From: Nemertoderma westbladi | Lineage: Eukaryota > Xenacoelomorpha > Nemertodermatida > Nemertodermatidae | Assembly (NCBI GenBank): GCA_032718475.1 | Contig: JAUCBJ010003979.1 | Coordinates: 1 to 22,779, forward strand | Length of the DNA stretch: 22,779 nt | Direction of reading: 5' to 3' | Shown here: piece after piece, positions 1 to 11,379 of the stretch | Numbering within the stretch: position 1 is the first letter of the stretch | Layout of the letters: each line of letters starts with the position of its first letter | Made by a program: the position numbers and the translations under genes | Notes under the pieces: model-generated | The model's input: only the letters and a program-made list of their open reading frames with translations | The model's database searches: none | Told to the model about the DNA's origin: nothing

Positions 1-707
1 TATATATATATATATATTGACAGACATTCACATATTAACAGACAGTTTTTGCGTGGCAAGGTTCAAACTTTAAAGGCAATTATCTCGGTTTTTAATGGTA
101 TTTTTTCATTTTTATAACGCTACTTTTGTGTGTTTTTGGTATCAAATGAAAACTACTAGTGTGCGCAATAATAAAATTCGAACAGTTTTTTTAGTGTTGC
201 AATTGTTCATCTGTTTCTCTATATACGATACAGACAGACAGACATACTGGCAATATGACATCGAAAATAAAAATTGAAATCGGCAACGTGGAAAACCCCT
301 TAACGAAGATTTTAGCGAGGTATCGCACTTCCTTATTTAGATACAGACAGACAGACATAAATACCGAAACCGACACAACAAGTTTAATAGCGTTTTCTCC
401 ACTTCATAATATTAGACTAAAAACGGTTTCGTTCAGCCATTTCTTGGCTAAATTCAACACCACACCGAGACGCAACTTTCAATAGAGGAAATTAATCAAT
501 TTCAATTTGCGAAATTTCAGGATTTTTTTCATTTAATAGCGTCTGTTTTATCCCTCTATCCGATGATATATGTAGGTTTAGACTCCCTCCTATGTTTTTG
601 ATGCAATATAACATTTTACAAATGATGACATTAGGGAGTGTACCTTGTATTTAGTACCTTAGTTACAATAACATGCTTAATAATCCATTATCCTTTTCGT
701 TATTTAG
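1..707. other. Intronic or flanking DNA before the first CAP exon
   Basis: This is AT-rich DNA with no convincing coding region. It opens with a short (TA)n run at 1-18. An exact 20-base direct repeat containing (CAGA)n occurs at 227-246 and 340-359, which suggests a degraded interspersed repeat. Short ORFs across it have no recognisable motif. The last 20 bases form a T-rich tract ending in TTTAG at 703-707, which is the probable splice acceptor for the exon at 708. The missing first helix of the CAP domain was not found here, so the upstream exon must be outside the window. Confidence 0.5.
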
Positions 708-865
708 ATATCGGAGATTACATCAGGTCAGCGAACTTGTACTCGATGAAACAATGTCTTCAGAAGCTGATAAATGGGCCAAAAAGCTATCCACCAATCC
801 CCACCCAGAATGTAGCAAGTCTAACTACGGAGAAAATACAGCAATGACAAAGATTGCCATAACTG
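708..865 (+). CDS. CAP-domain (GAPR-1/GLIPR2-like) protein, exon with the YGEN motif (partial gene)
   Basis: This exon encodes the front half of a CAP (SCP/TAPS) domain. It begins in codon position 3, just inside the usual HN-x-YR motif: YRRLHQV is followed by a helix containing ADKWAKKL. A histidine then sits in NPHPEC and a glutamate in YGENTA. In CAP proteins these two residues are half of the conserved His/Glu pocket. The acceptor is a T-rich stretch ending TTTAG at 703-707, and the donor is G|GTTTGT at 866. The exon ends with one base of a Gly codon, which the exon at 9206 completes exactly. The joined ITGDRLVDEWY aligns with the ordinary GAPR-1 helix. There is only one Cys, in ECSKS, which fits the cytosolic GAPR-1 branch better than secreted, disulfide-rich CAP proteins. 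The N-terminal exon or exons are off the window. Confidence 0.85.
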
Positions 866-904
866 GTTTGTTATATTGCCTACTTACTGCCAATGCCAAA
901 ATAA

Positions 905-3900
905 CCTAGTTTATGCACTATGGACATTGTTTATGCACTATGGATCTAGTTTATGAGCTATGGATCTAGTTTATGAGCTAGGGATCTAGTTTATGAGCTA
1001 TGGATCTAGTTTATGACCTATGGATCTAGTTTATGAGCTATGGATCTAGTTTATGAGCTATTGATCTAGTTTATGAGCTATGGATCTAGTTTATGCACTA
1101 TGGATCTAGTTTATGTACTTATGGATCTAGTTTATGCTCTATGGATCTAGTTTATGTACTATGACTAGTTTATGTACTTATGGATCTAGTTTATGCTCTA
1201 TGGATCTAGTTTATGTACTATGGATCTAGTTTATGACTTATGGATCTAGTTTATGCTCTATGGATCTAGTTTATGTACTATGGATCTAGTTTATAGCTGT
1301 GCGGATCTAGTTTATGCAGCTATGGATCTAGTTTATGAGCTATGGATCTAGTTTATGAGCTATGGATCTAGTTTATGAGCTATGGATCTAGTTTATGAGC
1401 TATGGATCTAGTTTATGCAGCTATGGATCTAGTTTATGAGCTATAGATCTAGTTTATGAACTATGTATGGACCTAGTTTAAGCAATATGGATCTAGTTTA
1501 TGCACTATGGACCAAGTTTAAGCAATATGGATTTACTTTGTTCACTGTGTATCTAGTTTATGCACAGCGTGACTAGTTTATGCACTGTGTGTCTAGTTTA
1601 TACACTGTGAATCTAGTTTATGCACTAGGATCTAGTTTATGCACTGTGTGTCTAGTTTATGCACTGTGTGTCTAATTTATGCACTGAGTTTATACACTGT
1701 AAATCTAGTTTATGCACTAGGATCTAGTTTATGCACTGTATGTCTAGTTTATGCACTGTGTGACTAGTTTATCAACTGTGTGTCTAGTTTATACACTATG
1801 AATCTAGTTTATGCACTGTGTCTCTAGTTTATACACTGTAAATCTAGTTTATGCACTGTGTGTCTAGTTTATACACTGTAAATCTAGTTTATGCACTAGG
1901 ATCTAGTTTATGCACTGTGTGTCTAGTTTATGCACTGTGTGACTAGTTTATCAACTGTGTGTCTAGTTTATACACTGTGAATCTAGTTTATGCACTAGGA
2001 TCTAGTTTATGCACTGTGTGACTAGTTTATGCACTGTGTGTCTAGTTTATGCACTGTGTGTCTAGTTTATACACTGTGAATCTAGTTTATGCACTAGGAT
2101 CTAGTTTATGCACTAGGATCTAGTTTATGCACTGTGTGTCTAGTTTATGCACTGTGTGTCTAGTTTATGCACTGTGTGTCTAGTTTAGTTTATGAGCTAT
2201 GGATCTAGTTTATGCAGTATGGATCTCGTTTATGAGCTATGGATCTAGTTTATGAACTATGTATGGACCAAGTTTAAGCAATATGGATCTAGTTTATGCA
2301 CTATGGACCAAGTTTAAGCAATATGGATTTACTTTGTTCACTGTGTATCTAGTTTAGGCACAGCGTGACTAGTTTATGCACTGTGTGTCTAGTTTATACA
2401 CTGTGAATCTAGTTTATGCACTAGGATCTAGTTTATGCACTGTTGTCTAGTTTATGCACTGTGTGTCTAGTTTATGCACTGTGTGTCTAATTTATGCACT
2501 GAGTTTATACACTGTAAATCTAGTTTATGCACTAGGATCTAGTTTATGCACTGTGTGTCTAGTTTATGGACTGTGTGACTAGTTTATCAACTGTGTGTCT
2601 AGTTTATACACTGTGAATCTAGTTTATGCACTGTGTGTCTAGTTTATACACTGTGAATCTAGTTTATGCATTGTGTGTCTAGTTTATACACTGTAAATCT
2701 AGTTTATGCACTGGGATCTAGTTTATGCACTGTGTGTCTAGTTTATGCACTGTGTGACTAGTTTATCAACTGTGTGTCTAGTTTATACACTGTGAATCTA
2801 GTTTATGCACTAGGATCTAGTTTATGCACTGTGTGTCTAGTTTATGCACTGTGTGTCTAGTTTATACACTGTGAATCTAGTTTATGCACTAGGATCTAGT
2901 TTATGCACTGTGTGACTAGTTTATGCACTGTGTGTCTAGTTTATGCACTGTGTGTCTAGTTTATACACTGTGAATCTAGTTTATGCACTAGGATCTAGTT
3001 TATGCACTGTGTGACTAGTTTATGCACTGTGTGTCTAGTTTATGCACTGTGTGTCTAGTTTATACACTGTGAATCTAGTTTATGCACTATGGATCTAGTT
3101 TATGCACTGTGTGTCTAGTTTATGCACTGTGTGCTCCTAGTTTATACACTGTGAATCTAGTTTATGCACTAGGATCTAGTTTATGCACTGTGTGACTAGT
3201 TTATGCACTGTGTGTCTAGTTTATGCACTGTGTGTCTATTTTATGCACTGCGTGTCTAGTTTATGCACTGTGTGACTAGTTTATGCACAGTGTGTCGAGT
3301 TTATGCACTGTGTGACTAGTTTATGCACTGTGTGACTAGTTTATGCAATGTGTGTCTAGTTTATGCACTGTGTGTATATTTATCTTTATACACTGTGAAT
3401 CTAGTTCATGCACTAGGATCTAGTTTATGCACTGTGTGTCTAGTTTATGCACTGTGTGTCTAGTTTATGCACTGTGTGACTAGTTTATGCACAGTGTGTC
3501 GAGTTTATGCACAGTGTGTCTAGTTCATGCACTAGGATCTAGTTTATGAACTATGGATCTAGTTTATACTATATTGATCTAGTTTATGCACTATGGATCT
3601 AGTTTATGCACTGTGTGACTAGTTTATGCACTGTGTGTCTAGTTTATGCACTGTGTGACTAGTTTATGCACAGTGTGTCGAGTTTATGCACTGTGTGACT
3701 AGTTTATGCACTGTGTGACTAGTTTATGCAATGTGTGTCTAGTTTATGCACTGTGTGTATAGTTTATCTTTATACACTGTGAATCTAGTTCATGCACTAG
3801 GATCTAGTTTATGCACTGTGTGTCTAGTTTATGCACTGTGTGTCTAGTTCATGCACTAGGATCTAGTTTATGAACTATGGATCTAGTTTATACTATATTG

Positions 3901-4245
3901 ATCTAGTTTATGCACTATGGATCTAGTTTATGCACTGTGTGACTAGTTTATGCACTGTGTGACTAGTTTATCAACTGTGTGTCTAGTTTATACTCTGTGA
4001 ATCTAGTTTATGCACTAGGATATAGTTTATGAACTACAGATCTAGTTTATGAACTACAGATCTAGTTTATGAACTACGGATCTATTTTATACTCTATTGA
4101 TCTTGTTTGTGCACTGTGTGACTAGTTTATGCACTGTGTGTCTAGTTTATGCACTGTGTGTCTAGTTTATGCACTGTGTGTCTAGTTTATACACTGTGAA
4201 TCTAGTTTATGCACTATGGATCTAGTTTATGCACTGTATGTCTAG
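905..4245. repeat. 20-bp minisatellite array, left part
   Basis: Tandem units of about 20 bp share a CTAGTTTATG core. From 905 to about 1460 the common unit is gatctagtttatgagctatg. From about 1550 onward it is tctagtttatgcactgtgtg, mixed with 19-bp units ending in gcactag. Indels of one to several bases are frequent, so no frame stays open and CTAG supplies stop codons throughout. Higher-order structure is visible: a run of diagnostic variants beginning gaactatgtatgg at 1458 recurs at 2254, 796 bp later. Another marker, tttatctttatacactg, occurs at 3379 and 3763. The array is non-coding and intronic. Confidence 0.95.
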
Positions 4246-6161
4246 GCGCAGAAAGAGTCCCGACTCAAACAGACTACAGCGGCCAAGAATGCAGTTAAAG
4301 CTGCATCTAGGTCCCTGAACAGGCAGTACTCTGTTAATCTACAGGAGCTAATAAACCAACAGGTTGATGCCATCAATGATGCTGACGACAGCAGGCAATC
4401 ATCCCAGGCATGGAAATCGATCAATCTGCTTACTGGGCGGAAAAGCCAACCAACCACCAAGGTTAAGGCTAAGGCTGAATCACCAGCCGATCGCCTCAAT
4501 GGTTGGAAAGCCCACTTTGAAAAGCTCCTCAATAATGACAGGGTATTGCCTGATAACTTTATAGAAGTAAAAGTGTCTGAGTCTGTACTCCCAGATATTC
4601 CCATTGGCGATATCTCCTTTGCAGAAGTGAAGGCTGCTGCAAAGAGCATTAAGACCAATCGTGCCAGTGGAGTAGATGGTGTTCTCCCTGAGGTCTTTAA
4701 AATACCTGAGTGTTTAAAGCTCATCTATCCCATCATAGTAGACATGTACCGTACAACAAGAGTCCCACAAGAAATGAAACCAAATAAGTTGGTGCCAGTT
4801 CCCAAGAAGGGCAACCTAACACTCTATGGTTCTTTTCGGGGAATCTCATTGATCTCGATTGCTGCAAAACTATACAATAGAATTCTATTAAATCGCATCA
4901 GGGATCCCATTGAGGGACTGCTACGTGGAAATCAGAATGGGTTCCGTAAAGGTCGTGGGACCATGGAGCCCATTTTGGCACTTAGAAGGATAATTGAAGA
5001 GTTATCAAAAAAGAAAGACAGGCATCTGGCTGTTATCTTTGTTGACTTCTTCAAGGCCTTTGATTCAGTCTCTCGCTCACGTATGTTCAGCATACTTTCG
5101 TTATATGGGATTCCTGATGAAATTATTGCAGCAATCAGATCAGTATACGATGGTTCGACAACATTTGTGTCTACTGTTGACGGTGACACAGAACCATTTG
5201 AAGTGTTATGGGGCGGGGCGTCCTCCAAGGAGACACACTTGCACCATTCTTGTTCATTATTGTGGTTGACTATGTTCTACGCATGTCCTTAGATCATCAT
5301 AATGATGATGGGGTGATGATAACTCCACCTACTGGCTCCAGAAGTCGAGGAAATCCTGCCAAGTACCTAACTGATCTAGACTTTGCTGATGACTTAGGAG
5401 TACTCTCAGAATCATTAGAGGGAGCCCAACGGCTCCTCAGCTCATTAGAACATGCTGCTTCTAGTGTTGGTCTTTTTATTAACTCCAGAAAGACCAAAAT
5501 TCTGACAGTTAACTTTGAAAGTCCTCAGCAAGTCTCTGATCGGATGAGCATAAGCTCAAAGGATGGTATGCTTGAGCATGTGGACGACTTCTGTTACCTG
5601 GGATCATGGATCCGGAAGTCAGGTGAGGACCTTCGAATACGTAAGGGAAAGGCATGGGCAGCCTTGAATAGGCTTTCCAGGATTTGGAAGTCACCTAGAA
5701 TTAATCGGAAACATAAGGTCCGATTATTTAGAGCAGCAGTAGTTCCAGTACTCCTCTACGGGAGTCCATGCTGGGCTCTAACTGCTGAGGACACCAAATC
5801 TCTGGATGGCACATTCACAAGAATGCTACGCCGGGTACATTGTGTCAAGTACAATGCACACATCTCCAACCAGACACTATATAACATTGGAGGTGTCTCA
5901 TTGGTTCCCCCAAGCTTGACACTAGAACAAAATCGCCTCCGCCTTGCAGGACATTGCTTTCGCCGTGAGGACCAGCCAGTGCATAATCTTGTACTTTGGC
6001 AGCCTCATGGAGTGAATAAGCATGGTGGACAGCCCATGACTTTCTTGAGACGCATCTTAAAGGACACTGGCCTTAAAGATGCGGATGATCTAGCAAATGT
6101 CATGGGTGATAGGGAGTTGTGGCGGTGCAATTTTGTTGACAAGCCGGCACAGCATTCTTAA
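4246..6161 (+). pseudogene. Reverse transcriptase ORF of a non-LTR retrotransposon, truncated and frameshifted
   Basis: From 4246 the frame is open with no start codon and includes AWKSINLLTGRK, a common pre-RT motif. RT motifs follow: an RGISLISIAAKLYNRILLNR block near 4840, NGFRKGRGT near 4935 and VDFFKAFDSVSR near 5041. A frameshift lies in the G-rich stretch around 5206-5220. The conserved GVLQGDTLAPFLF block continues in another frame from 5208, and the FADD catalytic box is near 5380. The C-terminal part has LLYGSPCW near 5755, then an RLRLAGHCFRR segment and a stop at 6159-6161. The endonuclease domain is missing. The motif order and TAG tail suggest an RTE-type or related lineage, but that assignment is weak. 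The copy is dead because of the truncation and frameshift. Confidence 0.9.
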
Positions 6162-6203
6162 AAATGCAGCTGCAATGCAGCATGCCGATCCTAGTAGTAG
6201 TAG
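4246..6203 (+). mobile_element. 5'-truncated non-LTR retrotransposon inserted in the minisatellite
   Basis: This 1958-bp insertion interrupts the 20-bp array. It starts abruptly at 4246 in an open coding frame and ends at a (TAG)4 tail at 6192-6203. The bases tctag at 4241-4245 and 6204-6208 flank it and look like a short target-site duplication, although that motif is also part of the array unit. An open 5' end with no endonuclease region and a simple-repeat 3' tail are the usual result of incomplete target-primed reverse transcription. Repeat markers on both sides continue the same higher-order pattern, so the element landed in an existing array. Confidence 0.85.
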
Positions 6204-9148
6204 TCTAGTTTATGCACTGTGTGTCTAGTTTATACACTGTGAATATAGTTTATGCACTATGGATCTAGTTTATGCACTGTGTGACTAGTTTATGCACTAT
6301 AAATCTAGTTTATGCACCGTGTGTCTAGTTTATGCACTGCGTGTCTAGTTTATGCACTGTGTGACTAGTTTATGCACATTGTGTCGAGTTTATGCACTGT
6401 GTGACTAGTTTATGCACTGTGTGACTAGGTTATGCGATGTGTGTCTAGTTTATGCACTGTGTGTTTAGTTTATCTTTATACACTGTGAATCTAGTTCATG
6501 CACTAGGATCTAGTTTATGCACTGTGTGTCTAGTTTATGCACTGTGTGTCTAGTTCATAAACTAGTTCATAAACTAGGATCTAGTTTATGAACTATGGAT
6601 CTAGTTTATACTATATTGATCTAGTTTATCACTATGGATCTAGTTTATGCACTGTGTGACTAGTTTATGCACTGTGTGTCTAGTTTATGCACTGTGTGTC
6701 TAGTTTATACACTGTGAATCTAGTTTATGCACTAGGATCTAGTTTATACTCTATTGATCTAGTTTATGCACTATGGATCTAGTTTATGCACTATGCATCT
6801 AGTTTATGCACTGTGTGACTAGTTTATGCACTGTGTGACTAGTTTATTCACTGTGAATCTGGTTCATGCACTTGGATCTAGTTTATGAACTATGGATCTA
6901 GTTTATACTATATTGATCTAGTTTATGCACTTTGGATCTAGTTTATGCACCATGTGTCTAGTTTATACACTGTGAATCTAGTTTATGCACTATGATCTAG
7001 TTTATGAACTATGGATATAGTTTATACTCTATTGATCTAGTTTATGCACTATGGATCTAGTTTATGGACTGTGTATCTAGTTTATGCACTGTGTGTCTAG
7101 TTTATGCACTGGGTGACTAGTTTATGCACTATGGATCTAGTTTATGCACTGTGTGTCTAGTTTATGCACTGGGTGACTAGTTTATGCACTGTGTGTCTAG
7201 TTTATGCACTGTGTGACTAGTTTATGCACTGTGTGTCTAGTTTATGCACTGTGTGTCTAGTTTATCTTTATACACTGTGAATCTAATTTATGCACTAGGA
7301 TATAGTTTATACTCTATGGATCTAGTTTATGGACTGTGTATCTAGTTTATGCACTGTGTGTCTAGTTTATGCACTGTGTGTCTAGTTTATGCACTGTGTG
7401 TCTAGTTTATGCACTGGGTGACTAGTTTATGCACTGTGTGTCTAGTTTATGCACTGTGTGACTAGTTTATGCACTGTGTGTCTAGTTTATGCACTGTGTG
7501 TCTAGTTTATCTTTATACACTGTGAATCTAGTTTATGCACTAGGATCTAGTTTATGCACTGTGTGTCTAGTTTATGCACTGTATGTCTAGTTTATGCACT
7601 GTGTGTCTAGTTTATGCACTAGGATCTAGTTTATACTATATTGATCTAGTTTATGCACTATGGATCTAGTTTATGCACTGTGTGTCTAGTTTATCTTTAT
7701 ACACTGTGAATCTAGTTTATGCACTAGGATCTAGTTTATGCACTGTGTGTCTAGTTTATGCACTGTGTGTCTAGTTTATGCACTGTGTGTCTAGTTTATG
7801 CACTAGGATCTAGTTTATACTCTATTGATCTAGTTTATGCACTTTGGATCTACTTTATGCACTATGTGTCTAGTTTATGCACTGTGTGACTAGTTTATGC
7901 ACTGTGTGTCTAGTTTATGCACTGTGTGTCTAGTTTATCTTTATACACTGTGAATCTAGTTTATGCACTAGGATCTAGTTTATGCACTGTGTGTCTAGTT
8001 TATGCACTGTGTGTCTAGTTTATGCACTAGGATCTAGTTTATACTCTATTGATCTAGTTTATGCACTTTGGATCTACTTTATGCACTATGTGTCTAGTTT
8101 ATGCACTGGGTGACTAGTTTATGCACTGTGTGTCTAGTTTATGCACTGTGTGACTAGTTTATGCACTGTGTGTCTAGTTTATGCACTGTGTGTCTAGTTT
8201 ATCTTTATACACTGTGAATCTAGTTTATGCACTAGGATCTAGTTTATGCACTGTGTGTCTAGTTTATGCACTGTGTGTCTAGTTTATGCACTGTGTGTCT
8301 AGTTTATGCATTAGGATCTAGTTTATACTATATTGATCTAGTTTATGCACTATGGATCTAGTTTATGCACTGTGTGACTAGTTTATGCACTGTGTGACTA
8401 GTTTATGCACTGTGTGACTAGTTTGTACACTGTGAATCTAGTTTATGAACTAGGATCTAGTTTATGAACTATGGATATAGTTTATACTCTATTGATCTAG
8501 TTTATGCACTATGGATCTAGTTTATGGACTGTGTATCTAGTTTATGCACTGTGTGTCTAGTCTATGCACTGTGTGTCTAGTTTATGCACTATGGATCTAG
8601 TTTATGCACTGTGTGTCTAGTTTGTGCACTGTGTGACTAGTTTATGCACTATGTGACTAGTTTATGCTCTGTGTGACTAGTTTATGCACTGTGTGTCCTG
8701 TGTCTAGTTTATGCACTGTGTGTCTAGTTTATGCATTATGTGACTAGTTTATGCACTGTGTGTCTAGTTTATGCACTGTGTGTCTAGTTTATGCACTGTG
8801 TGACTAGTTTATCAACTGTGTGACTAGTTTATGCACTGTGTGTCTAGTTTATGCACTGTGTGTCTAGTTTATGCACTGTGTGACTAGTTTATCAACTGTG
8901 TGTCTAGTTTATGCACTGTGTGTCTAGTTTGTACACTGTGAATCTAGTTTATGCACTAGGATCTAGTTTATGAACTATGGATTTGATTTATACTATATTG
9001 ATCTAGTTTATGCACTAGGATCTAGTTTATGCACTATGAATCTAGTTTATGCACTGTGTGTCTAGTTTATGCACTATGTGTCATGTTTGTGCACTGTGAA
9101 TCTAGTTTATAAACTATGGAATGGATCTAGTTTACGAACTATGGATCT
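6204..9148. repeat. 20-bp minisatellite array, right part
   Basis: This continues the CTAGTTTATGCAC-type array past the retrotransposon. Higher-order organisation is clearer here. The marker tttatctttatacac recurs at 6469, 7261, 7506, 7690, 7934 and 8198, giving blocks of mostly 245 bp with one of 184 and one of 264. Within blocks, a tactctattgatctag or tactatattgatctag variant follows at similar distances. The array decays over the last 100 bases (caaggless units such as aaactatggaatgg near 9110) and stops about 57 bases before exon 2. It is non-coding. Confidence 0.95.
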
Positions 9149-9205
9149 TGTTGACTATCTATGCGTTGCTCTTAGTTGATATTATTTACAATATTATTTC
9201 TGCAG

Positions 9206-9355
9206 GAGATCGCCTTGTAGACGAATGGTACAAAACCTCCAAGAATTACAACTATATAGATCCTTCGAACTACGAAGAAACCGGTCATTTTACTGCCCTA
9301 ATTTGGGCTGAATCGAAACGTATGGGTGTTGGCGTAGCTCGACGTCCAAATGGAG
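9206..9355 (+). CDS. CAP-domain protein, exon with the GHFT signature (partial gene)
   Basis: This exon encodes the central CAP helix and the CAP signature: DRLVDEWYKTSKNYNY, then YEETGHFTALIW, then SKRMGVGVARRPNG. GHFTALIW is the classic CAP motif and carries the second pocket histidine. In GAPR-1-type proteins the helix normally reads WYSEI, with a pocket glutamate. Here the aligned residues are WYKTS, so that position is Thr. The acceptor is TTTCTGCAG at 9197-9205 and the donor is the consensus GAG|GTATGT at 9356. Both junctions are phase 1. The 150-bp exon joins the exons at 865 and 14827 in frame and completes Gly codons at both joins. An ATG at 9121 is in frame but lies in the decayed satellite, upstream of the acceptor, and is not a likely start. 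Confidence 0.9.
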
Positions 9356-9504
9356 GTATGTCAGGGTTACACCACCCCATTACTTATTTATTTTAGATCC
9401 TGAATCGACTATTCAGAGTTTATGATTCCATTAGTCTAGTGTCGTGTCCTCGTACACCTATTAATGTCAATCTAGACGTATTGGAAATAATCAATAATCC
9501 TTAA

Positions 9505-9782
9505 GGCCCGTTCACATCCTACGGAACGGTACACCGCGCGGTGTACCGCAGGGCCAGCGGTACACCGCTGACTGTCAACTACCCAACAGGTAGTTGTGCG
9601 CTAAACCGCGCGGTTTACCGCAGCCCATTTAAACAATGTTAAAACAATTAATGTAATTTCCTGCCGAATTCACAGTCGACAGATAGACAATCAATCAGTT
9701 ACCGCCACGGTACCGTTGGGCTTACCGCTTCAATACCGCCAGACTACTTTACCGCTCACGCACCGTTGGATGTGAACGGGGC
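9505..9782. mobile_element. TTAA-flanked MITE with terminal inverted repeats
   Basis: This is a 278-bp element without coding capacity. Its ends are inverted copies: ggcccgttcacatcc on the left, and gccccgttcacatcc when the right end is read in reverse (14 of 15 match). TTAA at 9501-9504 and 9783-9786 flanks it, as expected for piggyBac-like or Kolobok elements. If one base is counted as part of the element, TAA would be the duplication, which would suit PIF/Harbinger instead. The interior is GC-rich and full of CCGC and GGTA motifs. It has a perfect 22-bp palindrome at 9527-9548, an 8-bp stem at 9576-9583 with 9589-9596, and a further aaaccgcgcggttt palindrome near 9603. Confidence 0.8.
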
Positions 9783-9786
9783 TTAA

Positions 9787-11379
9787 GTAAGTAATTGCAA
9801 TTCGTAGTTAAATACGAAAATCACAATCACAGAAATTTCAAGCGATTTAATTTAGCGATATTGATCGTAGGTTGTTCGCTGTAACTAACCTCGTATGGTA
9901 TTGTACATGAATTATCGATAAATCTATGCATAGCGTGTCAGCTGTTTCTATTGTGACCGCAGGGCAGAAAGTTTATTTAGGTTTTTTAATTTAAAAAAAA
10001 AACGGTATGTGGGGGCGGGGACATGGGTCGTGACGTGAATGGCTTTGTAAGAGATTACGGGAGCGTGGGTTGGGGAGTGCTTAACTCATCGTCAGGGGCT
10101 TAACATCTGAATCGTGAGTGCCGGTAGAACAATAATCGTCAGGTTAAAACCACCTACTTCTAATGCGGATAAAATGTGGCCAAAAACAGGAACATTCGAT
10201 AGTAAAGATCCTCCTGGATTATGGGGTTGATAAGGAGTGATTGTAAATTGAACAATTCGATTAGAATGTGGATGTGTATTTGCCATGTGATATAGCGTGT
10301 AGATAGCGCTGGTGGCGTGAAGTGTCCTTGGGGTGATTACAGCCGAGTTGCTATCCTACCTGGGGCCACTTAGTCGCAGTGATGGAGGAGGGCTCTACAT
10401 CAGGAAGTGCGTCACAATCCTAATGGTATAGAGAGTTGGATGCCAGTAATAAAAATAGATAGGTCGGTAGTTCATCACCTAAAAACGTATTTGTTTCGGG
10501 GTTTGAGTGTTTGGGTAAGTACTCGATAAATCTTTCGTTTAATGTGTTAATTTATTTTACTACATGGCGTAATAAAATACCTATAAAGGTGCTCAGAATT
10601 AGTCCCTTTGTATGTTATTTGATTGAAACTAATTTGTTTTTGATTGCGTTTAAATTGTTTCCTAACCGTAGTATAGTTCGTAGTTTGGTAGTGATCAGAT
10701 CTCACTCCGTAACAATTAACAGCCAGTTTATATCTATATACATATGGCACAGAGACTTTCCTATAACTTTATAGTCAGTAGAACATAACAATACATATGT
10801 GCATCAAATAATGTGGTGTTTACGACTCTAGCGAGTTACCAAGGAAACTGAATCCGATCTATGGTTGTTTAGGTCGAACTACGAGGTCGAGCGAACTCGG
10901 ACAGTGGCAATCCAGTCTTTCTGGTCGTCCACGGGAACCCCTTTTGCTTATTGCAATAAAACGTTGATCTGGTATGACCTTGTCTTACTTGTCTACCTTG
11001 TCTTTCGTGCCCTCTGAATCGTAGATTTCTTTCACATACAGTATCTGATACAGTTGGTATTAATTGTACCATAAAGCTCGGCGTTTGTCATGTGTTGTCT
11101 CCAGCTGATGTTTAGGGCTACCCTTATCAGTCTTGTATGACAACCACCAATTCGTTGTTCAAGTGATTTCGTCAGTGTCCAGGTCTTACCCCAGTATAAA
11201 ATTATCATTTAAATGTGACTCGAAAGAACTTAGTCTTCAGTTTCATGGAGAGGTCTGATTTCCAGATGGTATCCATTTTTGAGAGAGCTACCCAAGCCTT
11301 AGATTTCCTAACTTATATGACTATTTTGCTGCTCTCAATCCATTACCCAAGGTACCGGAAGTATTCAATCTTCTTTAGT
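9787..11379. other. Unassigned intronic sequence
   Basis: I find no supportable gene in these 1.6 kb. The ORFs are short and match nothing I recognise: a 64-codon minus-strand frame at 10092-10286, a 67-codon minus-strand frame at 10869-11072, and frames at 10511-10774 and 11215-11412. Two stretches, about 10000-10110 and 10290-10440, are noticeably GC-richer than their surroundings and may be old interspersed repeats. Confidence 0.4.

Larger units (their letters stand above)
866..9205 (+). other. CAP gene intron 1 (8340 bp, phase 1), filled by a minisatellite
   Basis: The donor is GTTTGT at 866-871 and the acceptor is TTTCTGCAG at 9197-9205. The phase matches on both sides (G + GA makes a Gly codon). 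Only about 39 bases after the donor and about 57 before the acceptor are unique sequence. The rest is a 20-bp tandem repeat plus one inserted retrotransposon. The intron is assigned from splice consensus and protein continuity. It has not been checked against transcripts. Confidence 0.8.

Noticed and set aside
673-707. ATG at 673 as the start of the CAP coding region
   Set aside because: The CAP alignment begins at 708-711, just after a good acceptor, and the residues before it are not part of any CAP helix.
905-9148. CRISPR-like array in the CTAGTTTATG repeat
   Set aside because: There are no unique spacers; whole 20-bp units vary by a few bases, as in a minisatellite, and the context is a eukaryotic intron.
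10092-11072. Minus-strand ORFs at 10092-10286 and 10869-11072
   Set aside because: They are short, lack recognisable motifs, and are not supported by splice sites or composition.
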